Assembly: GCF_900215145.1 (NCBI RefSeq) | Contig: NZ_OBDO01000007.1 | Span: forward strand, 186,001-250,000 | Reading direction: 5' to 3' | Origin: Geodermatophilus sabuli | Lineage (GTDB): Bacteria; Actinomycetota; Actinomycetes; Mycobacteriales; Geodermatophilaceae | Length of the DNA stretch: 64,000 bases | Shown: one piece after another, positions 17,769-27,100 of the stretch | Numbering within the stretch: the first letter of the stretch is position 1 | Layout: every line of letters starts with the position of its first letter | The notes under the pieces: generated by a model | What the model was told of the DNA's origin: nothing | Databases searched by the model: none | The model's input: only the letters and a program-made list of their open reading frames with translations | Position numbers and translations under genes: made by a program

Positions 17769-18530
17769 TCAGAGGCCGATCGTCTCCGTGATCTCCGGGT
17801 GGGCCGCCGCGTCGACGGTCTGCTCCGCCACCGGCACCTCGATCTGCCGCGGGCCGTGGTCGGACAGCGTCACCGTCACGTCGTGGTCCTGGCCGGGGAG
17901 CCGGGTGAGGAACTGCACGAGCAGGTCGCTGGAGCTGTCCACGGCCACCGACCAGCCGGAGTCCGACGCGTAGACCGCCGTCAGGTCGCCGTCGACCGAG
18001 CGCTCGCCCTGCCAGGTGTAGTCCTCGCCCCGGAACGCCCCCGGGTCGTCGGCCTCCTCGGCGGAGAGGTTGAGCACCAGCCGCACCAGCACGTCGGTGA
18101 GCGGGGACTCCTCGCCGGTGGCCAGGGGCCGGCGCACGTACGGGGCCTCCGGCAGCCCCGCCGCCGTCAGGGCCGCACCGAGCCCGGGCACGTCGCCGAA
18201 CCAGACCGCCTCGGGCGTGAAGAACAGCGTGCGGGTGTCGTCGGGCCGGCCGTCACCGTAGGCGGTCACCGCCTGGGCCCGGCCGACCTCGCCGGTGAAG
18301 TCGACCTCGCCGGTCAGCGTCAGGACGGTGTCCTCGCCGTACGGCGCGGTCACGACCACGTCCGCGCCGCCCTCCTCCTGGTTGCGCGCCAGCAGCTGCG
18401 CCAGGACGTCGGCCTCGGCCGCGGTCACGGCGTCCCCGGCCTGCCGTTCGCCGTCGCCGCCGGAGCACCCGGTGAGCAGGGCGAGGACCAGCGCCAGGGC
18501 CGGGAGCTGCGGACGGCGGCGCGGCGGCAT
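17769..18530 (-). CDS. LppX/LprG-like lipoprotein
   Basis: 253 residues from ATG 18530. A basic start and hydrophobic stretch lead to the lipobox LLTGC, so the protein should be lipidated on Cys and anchored outside the membrane. The mature part has the alternating beta pattern and length of the LppX_LprAFG family, whose members carry lipids such as triacylated glycolipids or PIMs in a hydrophobic cavity. No partner transporter (LprG pairs with Rv1410) is adjacent. An in-frame Met 15 codons upstream would bury the signal sequence and is not preferred. Confidence 0.75.
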   Translation of the reverse strand: MPPRRRPQLPALALVLALLTGCSGGDGERQAGDAVTAAEADVLAQLLARNQEEGGADVVVTAPYGEDTVLTLTGEVDFTGEVGRAQAVTAYGDGRPDDTRTLFFTPEAVWFGDVPGLGAALTAAGLPEAPYVRRPLATGEESPLTDVLVRLVLNLSAEEADDPGAFRGEDYTWQGERSVDGDLTAVYASDSGWSVAVDSSSDLLVQFLTRLPGQDHDVTVTLSDHGPRQIEVPVAEQTVDAAAHPEITETIGL

Positions 18531-18579
18531 GCGGCCCAGCGTAGGCAGCCGGCCGGGGCGGCACCCTCCGCGCAACGCG

Positions 18580-18616
18580 ACAGGGCCCGTCCCCCACCTC
18601 GGGGGACGGGCCCTGT
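18580..18616 (-). terminator. Terminator after the PepSY gene
   Basis: A 16-bp perfect inverted repeat (18580-18595 with 18601-18616) with a 5-base loop lies between the lipoprotein start and the PepSY stop. Confidence 0.8.
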
Positions 18617-18651
18617 CGGCGGGCGGCCGGCGCCCGGTGTCGCCGCCGGGC

Positions 18652-19104
18652 TCAGCTGCCGTCCCAGTCGTCGTCGGTCGCGATGCTGGTGACCTGTCCG
18701 GTCACGGTGTCCACCTCGACCTCGGTGGCCGTGTAGTTGTCGTGCAGCACGGTCACGTCGTAGCGGGATCCGGTCGGCTCGAGGTCCTCGTCCACCTCGA
18801 CGACGCGGCCGGGCGGCGCGACCTGCAGGGCGACCTCCTTGGCCTGCTCCAGGGTCAGCGGGGTGGTCAGGGGCGTCCCGGCCGGCGGGGTGGTGCCCGG
18901 CCCGCCCGGCACCTCGGGCCCGGCCGGGGCGGCCGGGTCGGCGGGGGCGACCGGCGTGGTCGTGACACTCGCGACGCGGGGCAGGTACGACGAGTCCGCG
19001 CCCGCGGAGCCGAGCGTGTACGCGCCGAACCCGATGCCGGCGCAGACGGCGATGGCGGCAGCGAACCCGATGACCCGGCGGGAGGGTGCAGATGGACGAC
19101 GCAT
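18652..19104 (-). CDS. PepSY-domain secreted or membrane-anchored protein
   Basis: 150 residues from ATG 19104, preceded by AGGAAGG. An N-terminal basic stretch and hydrophobic segment (RRVIGFAAAIAVCAGIGFGAY) form a signal anchor. A Pro/Gly/Thr linker leads to one PepSY repeat (LTLEQAKEVALQVAPPGRV ... EVDTVTGQVTSI). PepSY domains are thought to inhibit or bind extracytoplasmic proteases; here no peptidase is adjacent. The role is unknown. Confidence 0.75.
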   Translation of the reverse strand: MRRPSAPSRRVIGFAAAIAVCAGIGFGAYTLGSAGADSSYLPRVASVTTTPVAPADPAAPAGPEVPGGPGTTPPAGTPLTTPLTLEQAKEVALQVAPPGRVVEVDEDLEPTGSRYDVTVLHDNYTATEVEVDTVTGQVTSIATDDDWDGS

Positions 19105-19288
19105 GAGGAGGTCCTTCCTGGTCAGGCTGCCCGGGTCCTGGCGACCCGCGCGATGTCCTGCCCAGAACTGTCGGGGCCGGCGAGCGCCGTCAGTAGCCAC
19201 CCTGGGTGGCGGATGACCCCACCTGGGCGTCGTCGGTGCACACCTGCGGGCGCGCCTCGGCAGCGGGGGACGGCGCGGCGAGGAGGGG

Positions 19289-19942
19289 CTACAGGTCCCG
19301 GCGGTTGACGAGGCCGAGGCCGAGGACCCGCTCGACCAGCTTGACCCGCTTCTGGTTCTGCGGCAGGTCCTCGATCTGGAACTTCTGGAACAGCGTGCGC
19401 AGGTGGGTCTTCACCGCGTCGACGCTGAGGAACAGCTCATCGGCGATCTGCTGGTTGGACGCCGGGGTGGCGTAGGGCTCCTCGTGCTTGTACGGCCGGC
19501 ACAGCGCGATGACGATCTGTCGCTGGGTCGGGGACAGGGACGCCGCGGTGACCAGCTGCTCCCCCACCTTGGTGAGCTGGGTCGACCCGCGGTGGGTGTC
19601 GCGGAAGCGGAAGGACGTCGAGCCGAGCACGAACGTGTCGCCGTCGTGCAGCCTGCGGCGGCCGTTGATCCGGTCCCCGTTGAGGTAGGTGCCGTTCCGG
19701 GACAGTCCGTCGTCGACGAGCGCCCAGTCGGAACCGACGCGGTCGAGACCGGCGTGCACCCGTGAGACCCGCTCGTCCCAGGCCAGCCGGACGTCACACC
19801 CGGAGCCGCGCCCGATCGTCAGCGACGACCGGCCCTCGAGGGGGACGAACTGCTGCGCCCCGGTGTCGTCCCGGTACACCAGGACCGCCCCGTCGGCGCC
19901 GGCCCACTGCCGCGGCCCGCCACCGTCGCCCGGGCCGGTCAT
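19289..19942 (-). CDS. FHA-domain protein with LuxR/sigma-type HTH
   Basis: 217 residues. The FHA domain (about 25-115) has LTIGRGSGCDVRL, VSRVHAGL and the phosphothreonine-recognition SRNGTYLNGDRI. The C-terminal half contains ADELFLSVDAVKTHLRTLF, a winged/LuxR-like helix-turn-helix. It should bind phosphothreonine proteins and DNA, linking Ser/Thr kinase signalling to transcription. The ATG overlaps, as ATGA, the stop of a 4-codon open frame starting 7 bases after a TACCGT -10 element (see 19939-19953). It is divergent from the GH15 gene; the kinase encoded at 27860 is a candidate partner. Confidence 0.85.
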   Translation of the reverse strand: MTGPGDGGGPRQWAGADGAVLVYRDDTGAQQFVPLEGRSSLTIGRGSGCDVRLAWDERVSRVHAGLDRVGSDWALVDDGLSRNGTYLNGDRINGRRRLHDGDTFVLGSTSFRFRDTHRGSTQLTKVGEQLVTAASLSPTQRQIVIALCRPYKHEEPYATPASNQQIADELFLSVDAVKTHLRTLFQKFQIEDLPQNQKRVKLVERVLGLGLVNRRDL

Positions 19943-19953
19943 CGCCCACCCAT
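19939..19953 (-). CDS. Possible 4-codon leader ORF of the FHA-HTH gene
   Basis: ATG GGT GGG CGA TGA starts 7 bases after TACCGT (19961-19966) and its stop overlaps the FHA-HTH start codon. It could be a leaderless minimal ORF delivering ribosomes to the coupled gene. It may also be chance. Confidence 0.25.
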   Translation of the reverse strand: MGGR

Positions 19954-20093
19954 GGACCTCACGGTAGTGGCCACGGCGGTCGCCAGGGCCTCTCGCGGCC
20001 CCCCGACGGCACTAGGCTGACCGTCCCGGTCGGATCCCGTCGCCTGCCCTGGCCCACCGCCGGGAGTGCTCCACGGGACGACGCGAGGCGCGG

Positions 20094-21887
20094 ATGGCTG
20101 CTCTCATCGAGGACCACGGCATCATCGGCGACCTCCACACGGCCGCCCTCGTCTCCACCGAGGGCGACATCGACTGGCTCTGCCTGCCCCGGTTCGACTC
20201 CCCGTCGGTGTTCGCCTCGATCCTCGACGACGAACGGGGCGGCCGGTTCACCGTGCGGTGCGCCGGCGCCACGCGGGTCAAGCAGATGTACCTGCCGGAC
20301 TCGAACGTGCTCGTCACCCGCTTCCTGGGCGAGCAGTTCGTCGGCGAGGTCGTCGACTTCATGGTGCCCCACGAGCAGGGGGCGACCAGGCGCGGCGCCA
20401 GCCAGCTCGTGCGGCTCGTGCGCGCCGTCCGCGGCCGGGTCGACGTCGACATCCGGTGCGCCCCCGCCTTCGACTACGCCCGGGCGCGCACCGAGGTGGA
20501 CATCGTCGAGGGCGCCGGTGCCTTCTTCTTCTCCCCCCTGGCCCAGCTCGTCCTCCGGTCCACCGTCGCGCTGACCGCCGACGGGTCGGCGGCCGTGGGT
20601 CACGTGGTGCTCGAGGAGGGCGAGAGCCTCGCACTGGCGCTGTCCCGCTGGGGCTCGCCACGGCCGCTGGAGATGGCAGAGGTCCAGGACCTGCTCGACG
20701 CCACGCTCGGGTACTGGCAGCGGTGGATCCGCAGGTCCCGGTACCGGGGCCGGTACCGGGAGATGGTGGAACGGTCCGCGCTGACCTTGAAGCTGCTGGT
20801 CTACCAGCCCACCGGAGCGCTGGTGGCCGCACCGACCACCTCGCTGCCCGAGGCGCTCGGCGGCACCCGCAACTGGGACTACCGCTTCACCTGGGTCCGC
20901 GACGCCTCGTTCACGGTGTACGCGCTGATGCGGCTCGGCTTCACCGAGGAGGCCGGCGCCTTCATGACCTGGCTCGAGGCAAGGTGCATCGAGGCCAGCG
21001 CGGAGAAGGGCCTGCACATCCTCTACGGCATCGACGGGGACGTCGTGGGCTCCGAGTCGACGCTGGACCACCTCCGCGGGTACCGGGACTCGAGACCGGT
21101 GCGGATCGGCAACGGCGCTGCCCACCAGCTCCAGCTCGACATCCTCGGCGAGGTCATGGACTCGCTCCACCTGTACGACCGGAGCGGCCGACCGGTCTCC
21201 TACGAGCTGTGGACGGCGATGTGCCGCCAGCTCGACTGGCTCGAGGCGCACTGGGAGGAACCCGACTGCGGGGTCTGGGAGGTCCGCGGTCCCCAGCAGC
21301 GCTTCACGTACTCCACGCTGATGACCTGGGTGGCCTTCGAGCGGGCCGGCCGGCTCGCCCACCGGCGCGGGTTGCCCGCGCCGCGGACCCCCTGGCGCCA
21401 GGCGGCCGACCGCGCCTACCTGCAGGTCCAGGAGCACTGCTGGAACCCGGACGTGGGCGCGTACGTGCAGTACCCGCACTCGCGGACGCTGGATGCCGGG
21501 GCCCTGATGATCCCGCTGGTGGGCTTCACCGGTGCCGAGGACCCGCGCTTCCTGTCGACCCTGGAGCGGATCGAGGCCGAGCTGGTGACCGACAGCCTGG
21601 TGCACCGGTACCACACCGACGGCAGCGACGGTTTCGACGAGCCCGAGGGCACCTTCAACCTGTGCTCGTTCTGGTACGTCGAGGCCCTCACCCGGGCGGG
21701 ACGCCTGGACCTGGCCCGGCACACCCTCGAGAAGATGCTGACCTACGCCAACCACCTCGGGCTGTACGCGGAGGAGATCGGCCCGTCCGGTGAGGCGCTG
21801 GGCAACTTCCCGCAGGCGTTCACGCACCTCGGCCTCATCCGCGCGGCGGTGAAGCTGGACCGGGCGCTGGCCGCCGCCGGTCGGTGA
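20094..21887 (+). CDS. Glycoside hydrolase family 15 protein (trehalase/glucoamylase-like)
   Basis: 597 residues, the usual length for actinobacterial GH15. The N-terminal beta domain starts IEDHGIIGDLHTAALVSTEG. The (alpha/alpha)6 barrel has TTSLPEALGGTRNWDYRFTW split around residue 245-265, the acid region GVWEVRG with Glu396, and the base region EEIGPSGEALGNFPQAF with Glu567 nearby. There is no signal peptide, so it is intracellular. Substrates in the family include trehalose, maltose and malto-oligosaccharides; I cannot choose. A TAGGCT -10 lies at 20013-20018, giving a leader of about 75 bases. It heads a same-strand run of FHA, pseudokinase and exporter genes. Confidence 0.9.
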   Translation: MAALIEDHGIIGDLHTAALVSTEGDIDWLCLPRFDSPSVFASILDDERGGRFTVRCAGATRVKQMYLPDSNVLVTRFLGEQFVGEVVDFMVPHEQGATRRGASQLVRLVRAVRGRVDVDIRCAPAFDYARARTEVDIVEGAGAFFFSPLAQLVLRSTVALTADGSAAVGHVVLEEGESLALALSRWGSPRPLEMAEVQDLLDATLGYWQRWIRRSRYRGRYREMVERSALTLKLLVYQPTGALVAAPTTSLPEALGGTRNWDYRFTWVRDASFTVYALMRLGFTEEAGAFMTWLEARCIEASAEKGLHILYGIDGDVVGSESTLDHLRGYRDSRPVRIGNGAAHQLQLDILGEVMDSLHLYDRSGRPVSYELWTAMCRQLDWLEAHWEEPDCGVWEVRGPQQRFTYSTLMTWVAFERAGRLAHRRGLPAPRTPWRQAADRAYLQVQEHCWNPDVGAYVQYPHSRTLDAGALMIPLVGFTGAEDPRFLSTLERIEAELVTDSLVHRYHTDGSDGFDEPEGTFNLCSFWYVEALTRAGRLDLARHTLEKMLTYANHLGLYAEEIGPSGEALGNFPQAFTHLGLIRAAVKLDRALAAAGR

Positions 21888-21945
21888 GACCGACGGACCC
21901 GCCCCGGGGAGCAGACCCAGGACACCTCGACACTGGCAGGTGAGC

Positions 21946-23154
21946 ATGTCCGGGAGGGACTGGCCGCGGGTTCTGGTGCACCCGGGGACGGGTGTCGTCG
22001 ACCGGCACGGCGACACCCTGCTCGTGGTGCCGGCGGTACCGGTGGCGGCCGGCCACCGTGTCCGTGAACTGCTCGATCTCTGCCACCGTCCGGACCCGAC
22101 CGGCCGTGCCCGGGTCGACGCGCTGCGGGCCCTGGTCGGCCTGTGGCCCGCGGCGGAGGTGCCCGGCTTCGCGCTGCTGCTCCGTACCGGTGCCGCGCTG
22201 CGGGTCCTCGTCCACGGTCCGGTGCCGGTCCTCGTCGACGGCCGGCCGGTCGAGCAGCCGGGAGGCAGGGGCGCGGGGGTGGCCGAGCAGGTCCTCGAGG
22301 ACGGCGCGTGGCACGAGGTGACGATCGCGGGGGACGGGGGCGCCCCGCCGCAGGACGTCGTCGACGTCCTGCCGCTCGACCTGGAGGCCGGCACCGTGCT
22401 GGGCTCCGGGGCCACCCTGCGGCGCGCCCCGGAGGGGTCGGCGCAGCGGCCGCCCGCCGTGCCGGTCGCGGTGTCGGCCGCCTCCGGGCTCCCGACGTCC
22501 ACGACCCAGCTGCGGCCGGCCGTGCAGTTCCGCACCGTGCTGCTCGGCGAGTGCGCCGCCCGCGCGTCCGCCGGACGGCCCGCAGGACGGCGACGCCCGC
22601 CGCTGCCGGTCGTCGGCACGCCGGGCGAGGACGCGGCCGGCTCCGGGACGACGGGCCCCGAGGTCGTCGTGGAGGGCGTGCGCTGTCCCGCCGGGCACTT
22701 CACGGACCCGGAGCGCTCGACGTGTCTCCGGTGCGGGACACCGCTGCCGGCCGGCGGGCAGCGGGTGAGCCTGCCGAGACCTCCGTTGGGCGTCGTCGTC
22801 ACCGACGGGGGGACGATCTACACGGTGACCGGGGACCTCGTCATCGGCCGGGAGGCGGAGCAGGCACCGGACGTGCTCGCCGGGTGGGCCCGTCCCCTGC
22901 CGCTGCGCGACGCGGCGCGCAGCACCTCCCGGGTCCACGCCCGGCTGACCGTCCGGGGGTGGCAGGTCCTGCTCAGCGACGAGCGGTCCGCCAACGGCAC
23001 CCTCGTCAGCCGTTCCGGCGCGGCCGGCCCCTGGCTGCCGGTGACGCCGCACGCCCCGCTCGTCCTGGTGCACGGGGACCGCGTGCGGCTGGGCAAGCGG
23101 CAGCTCCTGTTCGACACCTGGCGGGAGGCGGTCGTGCCCCAGGCCTTCCGCTGA
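21946..23154 (+). CDS. Large FHA-domain protein with a CxxC zinc-ribbon-like segment
   Basis: About 402 residues from ATG 21946 (GGCAGG 5 bases upstream; a GTG 6 bases earlier is possible). The first 150 residues are a beta-rich domain I do not recognise. A central segment CPAGHFTDPERSTCLRCG has three or four Cys/His spaced like a zinc ribbon. The C terminus is an FHA domain: LVIGREAEQ, RSTSRVHARL, DERSANGTLVSR, VHGDRVRLGKRQLLFD. FHA domains bind phosphothreonine. It lies between GH15 and a pseudokinase and probably scaffolds signalling from the locus kinase (inference). Confidence 0.82.
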   Translation: MSGRDWPRVLVHPGTGVVDRHGDTLLVVPAVPVAAGHRVRELLDLCHRPDPTGRARVDALRALVGLWPAAEVPGFALLLRTGAALRVLVHGPVPVLVDGRPVEQPGGRGAGVAEQVLEDGAWHEVTIAGDGGAPPQDVVDVLPLDLEAGTVLGSGATLRRAPEGSAQRPPAVPVAVSAASGLPTSTTQLRPAVQFRTVLLGECAARASAGRPAGRRRPPLPVVGTPGEDAAGSGTTGPEVVVEGVRCPAGHFTDPERSTCLRCGTPLPAGGQRVSLPRPPLGVVVTDGGTIYTVTGDLVIGREAEQAPDVLAGWARPLPLRDAARSTSRVHARLTVRGWQVLLSDERSANGTLVSRSGAAGPWLPVTPHAPLVLVHGDRVRLGKRQLLFDTWREAVVPQAFR

Positions 23155-23156
23155 GG

Positions 23157-23229
23157 CACTGGAGGACGGGCACGGGAGGGTCGGGCACTGGAGGACGGGC
23201 ACGGGAGGGTCGGGCACGGGAGGGTCGGG
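23157..23229 (+). repeat. Tandem repeat carrying GGGAGGG motifs before the pseudokinase gene
   Basis: Two exact 29-bp units (23157-23185 and 23186-23214) are followed by a half unit (23215-23229). Each ends in GGGAGGG, so the gap holds three Shine-Dalgarno-like sites; the last is about 8 bases before the GTG at 23232. Confidence 0.9.
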
Positions 23230-23231
23230 TC

Positions 23232-24047
23232 GTGGACAGGGTCGGGGACTACGTGTTCCTCCGGGAACTCGGACGGGGCGAGCACAGCCACGTCTACCTC
23301 GCCCGGACACCGCGGCGCCTCGGGATCGCGACGGACGCCGTCGCGGTCAAGGTCCTGTCCCTGCCGGGGACCGACGGGTTCGACGCCGTGGTCGACGACC
23401 TGACCCTCTTCGCGGGGCTGGGCTCACCCCACCTGCTCCCGCTGTACGACGTCGGGACGGACGCCGGGGTGGTGTTCTACGCGATGCGGTACCAGCCGCT
23501 GGGTTCGCTGTCGGCCCCTGCGCAGGAGCTGACGCGTCGGGAGCAGCTCCGGGCCGTCGCCGCCGCGGCCCGCGGCGCGCACGAACTCCACGAGGCGGGC
23601 CTCGCGCACCGCGGCATCGGACCCGCGAACGTCCTGCTCGACCGGGCCGGCGCCGTCCTGGCCGAGCCGGCCGTCGGGCACCTGCTCACCCACGGGCACA
23701 CGCTCAGCGGTCTGGGCCCGCGGGCGCAGGCCGGTGGCCTGGAACTCGTCGACCCCCTGCTCATGCAGGGGCGTCCGGCGGGCCGGGCCAGCGACATCTG
23801 GTCGCTCGGGGTGACCCTGCACCTCGTCCTGACCGGGCACGGGCTGTTCCCCGCGCTGGTGTCCGCGGACCCGTTCACGGCGGTCCGGATCTACCTGCGG
23901 AGCCATCCGGAGCCGGGTGAGGACCTGACCGACGGCGAGCGGGCGGTCGTGGTCACGGCGGTGCACCCGGACCCGGCCCGCCGCTACCGCACCGCCGGAG
24001 ACCTCGCCGACGCGGTCGAGGACGTGGCCCGGCGTCCCGGCGGCTGA
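23232..24047 (+). CDS. Ser/Thr pseudokinase
   Basis: 271 residues from GTG 23232. The fold is that of a Hanks kinase: Gly-rich loop LGRGEHSHVYLA, ATP lysine retained at position 40 (VAVKVL), and the F-helix ASDIWSLGVTLHLVLTG. The catalytic Asp of HRD is Gly (HRG at 126-128) and DFG is absent (AEPAVG follows), so phosphotransfer is not expected. There is no membrane segment. It may bind ATP or act as a scaffold for the adjacent FHA protein and the active kinase at 27860. A 29-bp tandem repeat separates it from the FHA gene. Confidence 0.82.
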   Translation: MDRVGDYVFLRELGRGEHSHVYLARTPRRLGIATDAVAVKVLSLPGTDGFDAVVDDLTLFAGLGSPHLLPLYDVGTDAGVVFYAMRYQPLGSLSAPAQELTRREQLRAVAAAARGAHELHEAGLAHRGIGPANVLLDRAGAVLAEPAVGHLLTHGHTLSGLGPRAQAGGLELVDPLLMQGRPAGRASDIWSLGVTLHLVLTGHGLFPALVSADPFTAVRIYLRSHPEPGEDLTDGERAVVVTAVHPDPARRYRTAGDLADAVEDVARRPGG

Positions 24048-24137
24048 CCGGGAGGGGCGGGGCACCCGATCCGGTCCAGAACACGCGGCCGGGCCGCTAG
24101 CCTGGCGCCGCGCGACCGGTTCCCACTGGAGGAACGC

Positions 24138-24161
24138 GTGGCCAGATCCGGCCCGTCATGA
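24138..24161 (+). CDS. Possible 7-residue leader peptide of the ABC-fusion gene
   Basis: GGAGGA at 24128-24133 is followed by GTG 24138 and seven codons (VARSGPS) ending in a TGA that overlaps the ABC gene start as ATGA. The exporter ATG has no Shine-Dalgarno of its own, so this small ORF may load ribosomes. A TAGCCT -10 is at 24098-24103. Confidence 0.35.
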   Translation: MARSGPS

Positions 24162-27100
24162 GGGGCAGCGGCGATCTCCGTCGCACCCTGCGGCTGTTCG
24201 CGCGCTTCACCGCCGGGCAGCGGCGGGTCTTCCTGTACGCCACCCTGCTGCTGGCGCTCGAGGCGGTCACCGCCGTCGCGGTCCCCGACCTGATCAGCAA
24301 GCTGACCGACTTCCTCGTCGACGACGAGGAGCCGAGCTGGTTCGGGTTCACGGCCCCGACCGATGCCGCGGTCTACGTGATCGCGGCGGGGATCGTCGTG
24401 GCGACCGCGGTGAACAGCTCCTCGTCGTCGCTGGCGGAGATCCACCTGGCCAACGCCGGGCGGACGCTCGGGTTCAACCTCCGCGGCACGCTCTTCGCCC
24501 ACCTGCAGCGGCTGCCCCTGGCCTTCCACCTCCAGCGCAGCACCGGGGACGTCCTCACCCGCCTCACCGGCGACGTCAAGGCCATGGAGGACTTCGTCGA
24601 GGACTCGGTCGGGGACATCGTGGGCAGCGTGCTGGTCCTCTCGGCGACGCTGTACTACCTGTTCGGCCAGTCCTGGGAGATCGGGCTCCTCGCGCTCGTC
24701 ATCGTGCCGCTGCTCACGCTGGTCTCGAACCTGTTCGCCCGGCGGATCAAGGCCGCCTCCAAGCAGCAGCGGGCCAGCGAGGGCGAGCTGGCCTCCACGG
24801 CGCAGGAGATGCTGTCCGCGATCAGCCTCGTCCAGGTCTACGGCCGGGGTGAGACCGAGCAGCGGAAGTTCGCCCGGCAGAGCGGCGTGGCGCGGGACGC
24901 CATCCTGCGCACGGCGCGGCTGGAGGCCGTCTTCGGCTTCACCGTCGCCTTCATCGAGTCCGTCGGCATCGCGATCGTCATCCTGGTCGGTGCCGGCCTG
25001 GTGGCAGACGACTCGCTCACCGCCGGGGAACTGGTCGCGTTCATCCTGCTGATCCAGAACATGTTCAAGCCGATCCGCCGGATCATCAAGCAGTGGAACC
25101 GGGTGGCCGGGGTCTACGCCAGCGTGGAGCGGGTCAACGAGCTGCTCGACCTCCGGCCCACGGTGTTCGACTCCCCGGACGCGCGGCCGGCGCCGCCGCT
25201 GCGCGGGCAGCTCGCGTTCCGGGACGTCAGCTTCGCCTACCAGTCCCCGTCCGACGGACCCGACGGGTCCACGGGCCGGCTGGCACTGCAGGGCGTCCAC
25301 TTCCAGGTGGTCGAGGGCGAGTCCGTGGCCCTCGTGGGGCACAGCGGGGCGGGCAAGAGCACGATCGCCCAGCTGGTCCCCCGGCTCTACGACCCGCACG
25401 TCGGCGCCGTCCTCATCGACGGCCACGACATCCGGCAGTTCACCCTCGACTCCCTGCGGGCGCAGATCAGCATGGTGCTCCAGGAGACGCTGCTGCTCCG
25501 CGGCACCGTCGCCGAGAACATCGCCTACGGTCGCGAGGGGGCCACCCGCGAGGAGGTCGTCGGCGCCGCCCAGCGGGCCAACGCCCACGACTTCATCACG
25601 GCCCTGCCCGACGGCTACGACACCGTCCTCGGCGAGCGCGCCGCGACCCTCTCCGGGGGGCAACGCCAGCGGCTGTCCATCGCGCGCGCGTTCATCCGGG
25701 ACACCCCGATCCTGATCCTGGACGAGCCCACGACGGGACTGGACGCGGCCTCGGCCGCGCTCGTGGCCGAGTCCCTGCAGCTGCTGTCCCGCAATCGGAC
25801 CACGCTCATCGTGTCGCACGACCTCAACCTGATCCGCGGGGTGGACCGCGTCCTGGTCATCTCGGCCGGCCGGGTCTTCGAGGAGGGCAGCCCCGAGGAC
25901 CTGCTCGCGAGCGGCGGCCTGTACGCGGAGCTGTACGCCCACCAGTTCGGCGAGGCGACGGCCGCGGCCGTCGCGGGCTCGGCGGGCGACGGGACCGGTG
26001 AGCTCGTGGCCGCGGAGCGGGCCGCCGCCCTGTCCGAGGCCGAGGAGGAGGTGTCCGGGGCGGAACGGGTGGACGTGCGGAGGTTCGACACCGTCCTGGC
26101 CGAGGCGGTGCCACGACCGGCGACCCGGGAGCAGTTCCTCGCCGCCACCGGCTGGCCCAGCACGGTCGGGGTCCCCGTTCCCGGCGAGGTCGACCTGGAC
26201 CCGCTCCGCTCCCCTCGCCTGACGCGGGCACTCCCCGGGCTGGCCGAGGCACTGAGCGGTCCGGCGATGGCTGCGCGCCTGCAGCGCGTGCTCGCCGACG
26301 ACTGGGAACTGCTCACCTGTTCCCCCGGGAAGCCCTTCGTGGAACCGGGGCAGGGCGCCACGCTGCGGTACCGCCTGGACGTGCGACGGCGGGGTACGGC
26401 CGAGACCGTCGAGCACCTCGTCGCGGGACGGCTGTTCCCCACGGTGGAGGCCGCCGAGGAGTGGCGGGCGCAGCTCGACCCCCTGGCCGGGCGCCTGGCC
26501 GGCCGGGGCGACCTGAGCGCCTTCACCTGCCCCACGCTCCTGGTCCGGGAGCTGCGCCTGGTCCTGCACGCGTTCCCCGTGGACCCCGCGCTGCCGGGCC
26601 TGGGTCCCGCCACCGACCCGGCCCAGCTCGTGGCGCGGCTCGGGCCGCTGCTCGAGAGCTCGGTGCCCGGGCTCCGGCTCGAGGGCGTCCATGCCGACGT
26701 CGTGCGCTACCGGCGGCACGCCTGTGTGCTGCGGTACGAGCTGGCGTGGCACCTCCGACCCAGCGGGCGCAGCCTGAAGCAGGTCGTCTACGGCACGGTG
26801 TACGCGGACGGGCGAGGGCACCTCGTCGGTCCGGCCGTGACCGCGCTCCGGGACCGCCTGGAGGGGGCGCCGTCCCCCCTGCGGTTCCAGGTGCCCCGGT
26901 TCCAGGGCTACCTGCCGGACCTCCGGATCGCGTTGCTCGAGGCGATGCCCGGGTCCCCGCTGCTGCCGTCGGTGCTCCACGCTCCGTCGGGCGTGGCCGG
27001 CGAGCCGGCGTTCCGGGGACCGACTCCCGAGGAGGCGGTGGTGGCGTGCGCCCGGGTCGCCGCCGGCCTGCACCGGTCGTCGATCCCCGTGGGTCCCCCT

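Noticed and set aside
23984..27073. Minus-strand open frame of about 1030 codons opposite the ABC fusion
   Set aside because: The plus strand has Walker A, LSGGQ and Walker B in order; the antisense translation has no recognisable domain.
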